A program made the translations under genes and the position numbers. The notes under the pieces were generated by a model that was given only the letters and a program-made list of their open reading frames with translations, was not told where the DNA came from and made no database searches. From positions 45,873-109,872 of the forward strand of contig NZ_JAODTZ010000034.1 of the NCBI RefSeq assembly GCF_025399795.1: a DNA stretch of 64,000 nucleotides, in the 5' to 3' direction. How positions within the stretch are numbered: position 1 is the stretch's first letter; each line of letters opens with the position of its first letter. Positions 17,292-24,483 of the stretch are shown piece by piece. Source of the DNA: Streptomyces rhizosphaerihabitans. GTDB taxonomy: Bacteria > Actinomycetota > Actinomycetes > Streptomycetales > Streptomycetaceae.

Positions 17292-17332
17292 GCGAAGGGC
17301 GCCCGTTCCCTCCTGGAACGGGCGCCCTTCGC
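17292..17332 (+). terminator. Strong hairpin terminator after meaB
   Basis: A perfect 18-bp stem, GCGAAGGGCGCCCGTTCC with its exact complement, around the 5-nt loop CTCCT. It lies 112 nt after meaB and is one of the most stable hairpins in the window. Confidence 0.88.
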
Positions 17333-17439
17333 GCTGCCCGCGGTGAACCGGAACCGGCCGGGCCAACCGTGTGGCGCGGAGCGCGGGGTTCGGGAAAACT
17401 CCTGGCCGACTCCCCGCGCCCGCTGTTACGTTGAGCGGC

Positions 17440-17460
17440 ATGTTCCTCCTCCTGGCATAG
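17440..17460 (+). other. Six-codon leader-like ORF (MFLLLA) upstream of MFS gene
   Basis: ATG TTC CTC CTC CTG GCA TAG is a complete mini-ORF 98 nt before the MFS start. A TTACGT/TACGTT -10-like sequence ends about 10 nt before it, so it could be translated leaderless. Three consecutive Leu codons recall attenuation leader peptides, but no alternative hairpins are evident downstream. The rest of the 17333-17558 gap shows nothing else recognisable. Confidence 0.25.
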
Positions 17461-17558
17461 GGCCCGCCCAGGCCCGCGACGCACACGCGGCACTGTGACC
17501 GCGGCGTCGCGGCACTCCGGCGACCCCTGTCCCGCCTCGCTGTTGAGGAACTCCACCC

Positions 17559-18836
17559 ATGTCTGCGTCATCCTCGCGGCCGTCCTACGCCGCGCTCTTC
17601 CTCGTTCCCCATGCCCGCCGCACCTTCGTGGCGGCCATGACCGGCCGTCTGTCGTACGGCGTCGTCTCCCTGGCCATGATGCTCACCACCGCCCGCGCCA
17701 CCGGGTCCTACGCCGTGGCCGGCACGGTCATGGCGCTGTTCGGTGCGATGAGCGTGTTCCTGTCGCCCGCGCGGGCGGCGCTGATCGACCGGTACGGCGC
17801 CCGCCGTGCCCTGATCCCCATGGCCTCGCTCTACGCGGGCCTGCTCACGGCCTTCGCGGCCACGGCCTGGCGGCCCGGCGCGCCCGTACCGGCGATCGGC
17901 GCGCTGGCGGTCGCCGCGGGCGCCTGCACTCCACCGCTCGGACCCACGATGCGCGCCGTGTGGGGCGAAGTGGTCCAGGACGAGCGGCTGTTGCAGCGCG
18001 CCTACAGCCTGGACGGTGTCGTGGAGGAGATCCTCTTCGTCTCCGGGCCGCTGCTCGTCGGCGCGGTCGTGCAGGCGGCGCCGCCTGCCGCGGCGGTCGC
18101 GTTGAGCGCCCTGCTGGTGTGGTCGGGAACCCTGGCATTCGTCCTCTCCCCGGTCGTGGCGGGGGTCCGTCCGGCCGCGGCGAAAGCGGCGCACGCCGGG
18201 CGCCGGTGGCGGGGTGGACGGGCGCTCGCCCAGCCGGTCGTCGTCGCGCTCGGCGTCGGCCTGTCGCTGGGCGCCGTCGACCTCCTGGTCATGGCGTTCG
18301 CCGGGCAACACCACCACGGCGCGGGCGTGGTGGCCTGGGTGCTCGCCGCGCTGTCGCTGGGCAGCGCGCTGGGGGGTCTGCTGAACGGCGCGGTCGACTG
18401 GCGCACGGCCCCCGGCGTACGGCTGCCGCTGCTGGCCGGCGCTCTGGGCCTCACGCTGCTCGCAGCGGGGCTCGCCCCCGGCCTCGGCGCGCTGACCGCG
18501 GCCGTCGCCTGTGCCGGCTTCTTCGTCTCCCCGGCCCTGACGACGTCCTATCTGATGGCCGACGCGGCCGCTCCGCCCGGCTTCCGCACCCAGGCCGGAG
18601 CCTGGGTCAACACCGCGGTGAACGCGGGGAGTTCAGGGGGCGCCGCCGGCGCGGGCCTGCTGGTGGGCAGGCTGTCGCTGGGGCTGTGCTTCGCGCTCTC
18701 GGGAACACTGGCCCTGGCCGCGGCCCTGGTCTGTGTACGGAACGCGAGAACCCCGCGTCCGGACGCGGACGCGGGGCGCCGTGCGGCCGGGGTCGCGCGC
18801 CCCGCCGAGACGGACGGCGCGCAACTCCCCGGCTAG
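17559..18836 (+). CDS. MFS transporter
   Basis: A 425-residue protein with about 12 hydrophobic helices. The loop 2-3 signature is degenerate but present as RAALIDRYGARRALIP (residues about 74-89). An SDGVVEEILFVSGPLLVGAVV helix-4/5 region (LDGVVEEILF) is typical of Streptomyces MFS proteins annotated as membrane transport proteins. GAGGA lies 10 nt before ATG 17559. It ends 2 bp from the convergent MarR gene, an arrangement typical of a regulator and the efflux pump it controls. Substrate unknown. Confidence 0.9.
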   Translation: MSASSSRPSYAALFLVPHARRTFVAAMTGRLSYGVVSLAMMLTTARATGSYAVAGTVMALFGAMSVFLSPARAALIDRYGARRALIPMASLYAGLLTAFAATAWRPGAPVPAIGALAVAAGACTPPLGPTMRAVWGEVVQDERLLQRAYSLDGVVEEILFVSGPLLVGAVVQAAPPAAAVALSALLVWSGTLAFVLSPVVAGVRPAAAKAAHAGRRWRGGRALAQPVVVALGVGLSLGAVDLLVMAFAGQHHHGAGVVAWVLAALSLGSALGGLLNGAVDWRTAPGVRLPLLAGALGLTLLAAGLAPGLGALTAAVACAGFFVSPALTTSYLMADAAAPPGFRTQAGAWVNTAVNAGSSGGAAGAGLLVGRLSLGLCFALSGTLALAAALVCVRNARTPRPDADAGRRAAGVARPAETDGAQLPG

Positions 18837-18838
18837 TG

Positions 18839-19315
18839 CTACGGCTTGCCGCGCTGCCCGAGCAGGTGCTCGGCGATCGGCCGCAGCGACTTGTGCAGAT
18901 CCTCCAGTGCCTCCGGTGACACCAGGTCGATGAAGTTCCGCCGTACGGACGCCACATGATGCGGCGAGACCTTCTTCATCGTCTCCATGCCGTGCTCGGT
19001 GAGGACCGCGTACAGCCCTCGCCGGTCGGACTCGCAGTTCTCACGGCGCACCAGGTCCGCGTTCTCCATGCGCGTGATCTGGTGCGAGAGACGGCTCTTG
19101 GACTGGAGGGTGGCGGACGCCAGGTCGCTCATCCGCATGCGAACGCCCTCCGACTCGGAGAGGTTCACCAGGATCTCGTAGTCGTTCATCGTCAGCCCGA
19201 ACGGCTGAAGGTCCCTTTCGAGCTGGTACGTCAACAGCCTGTTGACCTCCAGGTGGGTGCGCCAGGCGCACTGCTCCGCATCGGTCAGCCAGCGCGTGGC
19301 CGTCTCGGTCTCCAT
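18839..19315 (-). CDS. MarR-family regulator (SCO5405/DptR3/SAV4189-like)
   Basis: A 158-residue winged-helix protein. The N-terminal dimer helix is WRTHLEVNRLLTYQLERDLQPFGLTMNDYEILVNLSE. The recognition helix lies in MSDLASATLQSKSRLSHQITRMENADLVRR and the wing is ENCESDRRGLYAVLTEHG. From memory it matches DptR3 and SAV4189 and their S. coelicolor homologue, which influence antibiotic production. The region just upstream (19316-19350) is unusually AT-rich (CTAAAATGTTGAAAGG) and is a likely autoregulatory promoter/operator. It is convergent with the MFS gene. Confidence 0.9.
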   Translation of the reverse strand: METETATRWLTDAEQCAWRTHLEVNRLLTYQLERDLQPFGLTMNDYEILVNLSESEGVRMRMSDLASATLQSKSRLSHQITRMENADLVRRENCESDRRGLYAVLTEHGMETMKKVSPHHVASVRRNFIDLVSPEALEDLHKSLRPIAEHLLGQRGKP

Positions 19316-19419
19316 AAATGAAGTCTACCTAAAATGTTGAAAGGCGAACTAGTGAGGGGTTGTGTGACCGTGTGCACGCGTTCGATGCACGTTCGATGTC
19401 ACACTCCGCAGACTACCGC

Positions 19420-20220
19420 TCACAGCCCGAAGCGACGCTGGAGGTCCCCCAGCTGTCCGGGAAGGCGCGGTGCGCCGGCTTGCTGCCCGTGCTGACCGGG
19501 CACCCCTCCCGCGCCGGGTACTCCGGCCTGCTGCGGGACCGCCCCTGTGGCCTGCTCCGCCATCAGGATCTCGGTGGACTGGAGCAGTACCGTGCCTGCC
19601 CCCACGAACTCGAACTGGTGCTCCTCCCCGGAAGCCCCTCCGAGGCCCGTCATCGCACGTAGACCGCCCATTACGCCTGTCATGTACCCGTGGTCGTAGT
19701 GGTGGCACGGGGACGGGCAGTCGGCCCATCCGACGAGGGCCTGCGGGTCCACCCGGATCGGGGGTTCCATGAACACCACCGGACCGTTTGACGCAGCCAC
19801 GAACTTGCCGGTTCCGATCAGTGTCAGAAAGCCCGGCACGATCGACTGCTTGAGCGCGAGACTTGGCTGAAAAGCGAGCAAGTTGCCCGAGCGAATGGTC
19901 AGGTTGCCTTCGTCGAGGTCGTACGAATTCACATCGAAGGCCCGGTCGGCGAGGAGCATCTTGCCCGAACCCTGTGCCACGACCCAGTCGCTCGCGTGCA
20001 GAGGCGAATGGAACGACGTACGGACAAGACGGTCAAGTCGGCCGTGCCCGATCCCGTTGAACTCCATCGATCCGTAGTAGGCGATCATCTTGCCCTTCTG
20101 CAGGAACCACTCGCTTCCCTTGAGCTCCACGCAGAAGGTGTAGTTGTTGACGTTGTCGTCGACCGGCAGCGACATCGGATCGTGGATCACCGGGCCGCCC
20201 GGGGCTCCGTACCCGCTCAC
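19420..20220 (-). CDS. AIM24 family protein (third gene of AIM24 operon)
   Basis: A 266-residue beta-rich AIM24/TRAP-like fold protein. Family-type strands are VELKGSEWFLQKGKMIAYYGSMEF, GSGKMLLADRAFDVNSYDLD, LTIRSGNLLAFQPSL, GPVVFMEPPIRVDPQALVGW and EFVGAGTVLLQSTE. A C-terminal tail rich in Gly, Gln and Pro (about 230-260) is unique to this copy. The biochemical role of bacterial AIM24 proteins is unknown. The gene overlaps the upstream AIM24 gene by 4 nt, so all three are translationally coupled. Confidence 0.88.
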   Translation of the reverse strand: MSGYGAPGGPVIHDPMSLPVDDNVNNYTFCVELKGSEWFLQKGKMIAYYGSMEFNGIGHGRLDRLVRTSFHSPLHASDWVVAQGSGKMLLADRAFDVNSYDLDEGNLTIRSGNLLAFQPSLALKQSIVPGFLTLIGTGKFVAASNGPVVFMEPPIRVDPQALVGWADCPSPCHHYDHGYMTGVMGGLRAMTGLGGASGEEHQFEFVGAGTVLLQSTEILMAEQATGAVPQQAGVPGAGGVPGQHGQQAGAPRLPGQLGDLQRRFGL

Positions 20221-20867
20221 AGCTTCTCCTCAGAGGCCTGGACGTACACCGAACCGCTCCCGCTCAGCTCCAGCTGGAACGCCTCGCCCGAACCGCGGCC
20301 CACCATGTCGCGCCAGCCCAGCGCCGTGGACAGCTTGTTGCGCACGTCGCCGTGGTGCGCCACGTACGCCTGCGGGTCGACGTGCACCGTCCGCTGCGGA
20401 GTGATCGGGACCTCGAAGACACCGCCGTGCGCCATGACGGCCACCGCTCCGTGGCCCTTGAGCGTGGTCGTGAAGAGCCCCTGACCCGTCACCTGGCCCC
20501 GCACCATGCCCATCACACCGCCCTGCGAGCCCAGGAACATCGTGCCCTGCTGCAGCGTCCCGTCGAAGGCCAGCAGCCGGTCCGCCTCGACGTACAACGT
20601 GTCACCCGTGAGGCTGATCACGTGGACATGGTGGCCGCCGTGCCCGAAGAGCACCGTGCCCGCGCCCTCGACGGTCATCAGGGGGGTCGCCTCGTTGGCC
20701 AGCCGGCGGCCGATCATCGACATCACACCGCCCTGCCCGCCCTGGATGTTGGGCGTGAACGACACCTCGCCCTTGTACGCGAGCATGGCGCCGCGCTGAC
20801 TGAACAGCCGCTGACCCGGCATCACCGTCGCCTCGACCATCTTCGAGTTCACCTCGCGGAACGCCAT
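20217..20867 (-). CDS. AIM24 family protein (second gene)
   Basis: A 216-residue AIM24-fold protein: MAFREVNSKMVEATVMPGQRLFSQRGAMLAYKG, GGVMSMIGRRLANEATPLMTVEGAGTVLFG, then LYVEADRLLAFDGTL, GLFTTTLKGHGAVAVMAHG and VHVDPQAYVAHHGDV. It is closest to the first gene of the operon in layout. ATG 20867 has GGGGG 9 nt upstream; ATG 20876 (MSD...) would overlap the previous stop by 8 nt and is equally in frame. The operon order of three divergent paralogues suggests a hetero-oligomer, which is inference. Confidence 0.87.
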   Translation of the reverse strand: MAFREVNSKMVEATVMPGQRLFSQRGAMLAYKGEVSFTPNIQGGQGGVMSMIGRRLANEATPLMTVEGAGTVLFGHGGHHVHVISLTGDTLYVEADRLLAFDGTLQQGTMFLGSQGGVMGMVRGQVTGQGLFTTTLKGHGAVAVMAHGGVFEVPITPQRTVHVDPQAYVAHHGDVRNKLSTALGWRDMVGRGSGEAFQLELSGSGSVYVQASEEKL

Positions 20868-20868
20868 G

Positions 20869-21501
20869 TCAGACATCCCCCGCGATCGTGTTGCGCTCAC
20901 TGGGCTGGACGTAGACCAGCCCGTCGCCCTCGAAGCGCATCTGGAACGCCTCGCCGCCTCCCTCGCCGAGGAACGTGCGGAACGTCACACCGGACTGCAG
21001 CGACTGCCGCACATTGCCCTGATGCGCGATGTACGCCCCCGGATCGACCGTCAATGGGTACTGGGCACTGACCCGCAGCACCACCGCGGGCCCGTCCGAC
21101 ATGATCGCCGCCTGGCCGTGGCCCTCGACGGTGGTCGTGAACAGACCGTTGCCCTGGGAGGCGCCGCGCAGCCCCGTGAACGTCGTGCCCGTGCGCAGAC
21201 CCGCGTCCGTGGCGAGCAGATTGCTCGACTCCACGTACAGCTTGTCCCCCTGAAGGGCCACCAGGTTGATTTCCGAGGCCCGGTCCGCGAACCAGCAGGT
21301 GCCGTGCCCCTTCACCTCCATCACCGTCATCTGCTCACCGGTGAGGCGCCGGGTCACCATCCCCCGGATCCCCTCACCACCCCCGCTCAGCTTCTTGAAG
21401 GCCATCTGACCGTCGTACGCGACCATGGAGCCGTTCTTCGCCTTCACGGCGTCCCCGGTCACGTCGACGGCCAGCACCTTGCTGCCCTGAAGTCGAAACA
21501 T
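20869..21501 (-). CDS. AIM24 family protein (first gene)
   Basis: A 210-residue AIM24 protein starting MFRLQGSKVLAVDVTGDAVKAKNGSMVAYDG. It shares the GIRGMVTRRLTGEQMTVMEVKGHGTCWFAD, LYVESSNLLATDAGL, GLFTTTVEGHGQAAIMSDGPAV and LTVDPGAYIAHQGNVRQSL blocks with the second gene. GAGTGG lies just before ATG 21501. It heads a three-gene operon and is divergent from the DUF3817 gene at 21694, so the 192-bp gap should hold both promoters. Confidence 0.87.
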   Translation of the reverse strand: MFRLQGSKVLAVDVTGDAVKAKNGSMVAYDGQMAFKKLSGGGEGIRGMVTRRLTGEQMTVMEVKGHGTCWFADRASEINLVALQGDKLYVESSNLLATDAGLRTGTTFTGLRGASQGNGLFTTTVEGHGQAAIMSDGPAVVLRVSAQYPLTVDPGAYIAHQGNVRQSLQSGVTFRTFLGEGGGEAFQMRFEGDGLVYVQPSERNTIAGDV

Positions 21502-21693
21502 CGCCACTCTGTGAAGGTAGCCGCAGCGCCGTACCGCCGACAGAGCCCACGGGTGGATCCGACCCCTGAGCCGACCCCTAGGGGCCCCGGACCCGGGATC
21601 GCGTCCTTCGGATGCCACAATGTCCCGGACGCTTGTGCTTGCGTTCACAAGGTGAGCGTCCCCCCCGACAGCGAAACCCACCGAAGGTGACCC

Positions 21694-22038
21694 GTGGACA
21701 TAAAGACCGCCACCGCACTCCGCCGGCTCCGTCTGGTCTCGGCGCCCGAAGCCGTTTCCTTCCTGCTGCTGCTCGTCTGCTCGGTGCTGAAGCGGACCAC
21801 GGACTTCGATGCCGTGCCCGTCATGGGCCGGGTCCACGCCGCCCTCTTCGTCCTGTACGTGGTCCTCTGGGCGTTCGCCTGGTACCGCGCCCGGTGGAGC
21901 GTCGGCATCGCGGCCTTCTACTTCGTCCTCTCCGTCCTGCCCACCGGCGGCTTCTTCGCCGAGCGCAAGCTCAAGCGCGAGGCCGAGGACGCGGTCGTCG
22001 CCTCCCGCGCCCGCAAGGAAGGGGTCGTGAACGCATGA
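21694..22038 (+). CDS. DUF3817 small membrane protein
   Basis: A 114-residue protein with three predicted membrane helices (AVSFLLLLVCSVL, VHAALFVLYVVLWAFAWY, VGIAAFYFVLSVLPTGGFF) and the family ending FAERKLKRE. DUF3817 proteins are widespread in actinobacteria without a defined role. GTG 21694 follows AAGGTGA. Its stop overlaps the next start by 4 nt (ATGA), which couples it to the thiamine-binding-fold protein. A second DUF3817 gene lies at 30829. Confidence 0.9.
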   Translation: MDIKTATALRRLRLVSAPEAVSFLLLLVCSVLKRTTDFDAVPVMGRVHAALFVLYVVLWAFAWYRARWSVGIAAFYFVLSVLPTGGFFAERKLKREAEDAVVASRARKEGVVNA

Positions 22039-22328
22039 TCGTCGCCTTCTCCGTGACGCCGCTCGGTGTCGGCGAGGACGTGGGGGAGTACGTCGCCGAC
22101 GCCGTCCGCGTGGTCCGTGAGTCGGGCCTGCCCAACCGCACCGACGCGATGTTCACGTCGATCGAGGGTGAGTGGGACGAGGTGATGGCCGTCGTCAAGC
22201 GCGCCGTCGCCGTCGTCGAGGAACGCGCGCCCCGCGTCTCGGTCGTCCTCAAGGCGGACATCCGTCCCGGCGTGACGGACGGCCTCACCTCCAAGGTGGA
22301 GACGGTGGAACGGCACCTGTCGGCATGA
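22035..22328 (+). CDS. MTH1187/YkoF-type thiamine-binding protein
   Basis: A 97-residue ferredoxin-like fold protein: MIVAFSVTPLGVGEDVGEYVADAVRVVRESGLPNRTDAMFTSIEGEWDEVMAVVKRAV. It matches the MTH1187/DUF77 family; some members bind thiamine or HMP. Translationally coupled to the DUF3817 protein, so the pair may form a small membrane-tethered vitamin-handling unit (inference). A strong terminator follows at 22415. Confidence 0.88.
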   Translation: MIVAFSVTPLGVGEDVGEYVADAVRVVRESGLPNRTDAMFTSIEGEWDEVMAVVKRAVAVVEERAPRVSVVLKADIRPGVTDGLTSKVETVERHLSA

Positions 22329-22345
22329 CGCCGTGCCGTTATGTC

Positions 22346-22385
22346 GGCATAACGGCATAACGGCATAACGGCATAACGGCGTGAC
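22346..22385. repeat. Tandem 8-bp repeat GGCATAAC
   Basis: Four perfect copies of GGCATAAC (22346-22377) and a degenerate fifth, GGCGTGAC, directly after the thiamine-binding gene stop. It is unusually AT-rich for this genome. Confidence 0.9.
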
Positions 22386-22414
22386 TGCATGACCTCGGGG
22401 CGCGGGCCCCGCGC

Positions 22415-22447
22415 AGAGAACCCCGGTCCCCAGGGCCGGGGTTCTCT
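22415..22447 (+). terminator. Hairpin terminator after thiamine-binding gene
   Basis: AGAGAACCCCGG pairs perfectly (12 bp) with CCGGGGTTCTCT around a 9-nt loop. The rest of the gap to 22695 contains only the cslA promoter region and no other recognisable element. Confidence 0.88.
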
Positions 22448-22695
22448 CATGTTCCGGCGGCGGTGACGGTGAGGGCGGTGGTGACGGGGCCGGTCGCCTG
22501 CGGCGCCACCGGCCCCGCGCGGGCGCGCAGTTCCACGCCCGCGGCCGAACGGCCGCCCCGGGGGCGAAAGACCACCCGCCCGCACGCCCCCGCACCCCTT
22601 CGGACGCGCCCCGTTCGACACGTCGTCAAAACTCCACTTATGTGTGGGTACCAGCCAGAACGATCACCGGGCACGTTCAACCACTGGAGGGCGAT

Positions 22696-24480
22696 GTGCG
22701 GCCCGAGGGCTACGACTACGACACCTACAGTCGACTCGCCGGACCCCTGACCCAGCCGTCCGGCACGGACTACCGGGTGCGGTACACCAAGCTCCTGTCG
22801 CGGGGACCGCACCGAATACGCGCCATCGTGCTGATGACCCTCGCCCCGGTCCTCACCGGCGCGCTCCTCGTCTACCTCGTGTGGCCCACCCACTGGGTGG
22901 AGCGCGAAGGCGGCGAGCCCTGGCTGATCGCCCTCGACACCACCATGCTCGTCGCCATCGCTCTGATCGAGTTCTTCATGGTCGTCAACGTCATGAGCAT
23001 CGCCCACGCGACGATGGTCGCGCGCGACCCCGTTCCCGTCGTCCCCGCGCAGGGCACCCGGGTCGCCTTCCTCACCACCTACGTTCCGGGAAAGGAACCC
23101 CTCGCCACGGTCCGCGCCACCCTCGAAGGCGCGGTGGGCATCACCCATACCGGGCGCCTCGACATCTGGCTGCTCGACGAGGGCGACGACACACAGGCCA
23201 GGGCCCTGTGCGCCGAGCTCGGGGTGAGGCACTTCACCCGCAAGGGGGTGCCCGAGTGGAACCGCCCCGAGGGAAGTCACAGGGCCAGGACCAAGCACGG
23301 CAACTACAACGCGTGGCTCTCCCTGTACGGTCACGCGTACGATTTCTTCGCCTCCGTCGACACCGACCATGTCCCGCTGCCCGGCTTTCTCGAGCGCATG
23401 ATGGGCTACTTCCGGGACCCCGACGTCGCGTTCGTCGTCGGCCCCCAGGTGTACGGGAACTACGGGAACCCCGTCACCAAGGCCGCCGAGTCCCAGCAGT
23501 TCCTCTTCCACGCCCTGATCCAGCGCGCCGGCAACCGCTACGGGTCGCCCATGTTCGTCGGCACCAACAACGTCGTCCGCATCGCGGCCCTCAAGCAGAT
23601 CGGCGGGCTGTACGACTCCATCACCGAGGACATGGCCACCGGGTTCGAACTGCACCGGCACCGGAACCCCCGGACGGGCCGGCACTGGCGGTCCGTCTAC
23701 ACACCGGACGTCCTCGCCGTCGGCGAAGGGCCCTCCTCCTGGACCGACTTCTTCACCCAGCAGACGCGCTGGTCGCGCGGCACCTACGAGACCCTGTTCA
23801 AGCAGTACTGGAAGGCGCCGTTCACCATGCCTTTCGGCCGGCTCTTCTCGTACACCCTGATGCTCCTCTACTACCCGATGACGGCCGTCAACTGGCTTCT
23901 GGGCATGCTCAGTTGCTTTCTGTTCCTGTGGTTCGGGGCCTCCGGGACACAGGTGACGGCCTCCGTGTGGCTGATGCTCTACAGCGACGCCGCCGCCCTG
24001 CAGATCTGCCTCTACCTGTGGAACCGGCGGCACAACGTCTCGCCGCACGAACCCGAGGGATCCGGCGGCCTTGCCGGCATGGCGATGTCGGCACTGTCGG
24101 CCCCCATCTATCTGAAGTCTCTGAGCGAGGCCCTGATCCGGCGCCCCAGCCGCTTCGTCGTCACTCCGAAGGGCCGCGACGCCAGCCCCGACCGGCTCCG
24201 GACCTTCCGTGTCCACCTCGGCTGGGCCGCGCTGCTCGCCGTCTCGCTCGGCGCGTCGGTCGTCCTCGGCCACACCCACGCGGCCATGCGGACCTGGGCG
24301 CTGCTGGCCATGGGGATCTCCCTCGCACCGGTCGCGGTCTGGGTCCTCACCCTCCTCAAGGAGCGCCGGACCCGGCTCGCCCTGCCGGCCCCCGCCCGCG
24401 CTCACGACAGCGGGGAACCGGTGCCGGCCGCGGCCGGCACCCCCATGACGGTCACCGGTTCCACGACAGGAGGCACCTAG
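22696..24480 (+). CDS. cslA: CslA-like family 2 glycosyltransferase (cellulose-synthase-like)
   Basis: A 594-residue membrane glycosyltransferase. Two N-terminal helices (about 40-65 and 80-105) precede the GT2 domain with LLDEGDD (about 160), the DTD triad at 222-224, TED near 311 and the QQTRW motif at 355-359. About four to five C-terminal helices follow. In S. coelicolor and S. lividans CslA makes a beta-glucan-like polymer at hyphal tips, interacts with DivIVA and works with GlxA. GTG 22696 is chosen because GGAGGG lies 4 nt upstream; the upstream GTG 22642 lacks a site. glxA follows after 3 nt. Confidence 0.92.
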   Translation: MRPEGYDYDTYSRLAGPLTQPSGTDYRVRYTKLLSRGPHRIRAIVLMTLAPVLTGALLVYLVWPTHWVEREGGEPWLIALDTTMLVAIALIEFFMVVNVMSIAHATMVARDPVPVVPAQGTRVAFLTTYVPGKEPLATVRATLEGAVGITHTGRLDIWLLDEGDDTQARALCAELGVRHFTRKGVPEWNRPEGSHRARTKHGNYNAWLSLYGHAYDFFASVDTDHVPLPGFLERMMGYFRDPDVAFVVGPQVYGNYGNPVTKAAESQQFLFHALIQRAGNRYGSPMFVGTNNVVRIAALKQIGGLYDSITEDMATGFELHRHRNPRTGRHWRSVYTPDVLAVGEGPSSWTDFFTQQTRWSRGTYETLFKQYWKAPFTMPFGRLFSYTLMLLYYPMTAVNWLLGMLSCFLFLWFGASGTQVTASVWLMLYSDAAALQICLYLWNRRHNVSPHEPEGSGGLAGMAMSALSAPIYLKSLSEALIRRPSRFVVTPKGRDASPDRLRTFRVHLGWAALLAVSLGASVVLGHTHAAMRTWALLAMGISLAPVAVWVLTLLKERRTRLALPAPARAHDSGEPVPAAAGTPMTVTGSTTGGT

Positions 24481-24483
24481 GCC

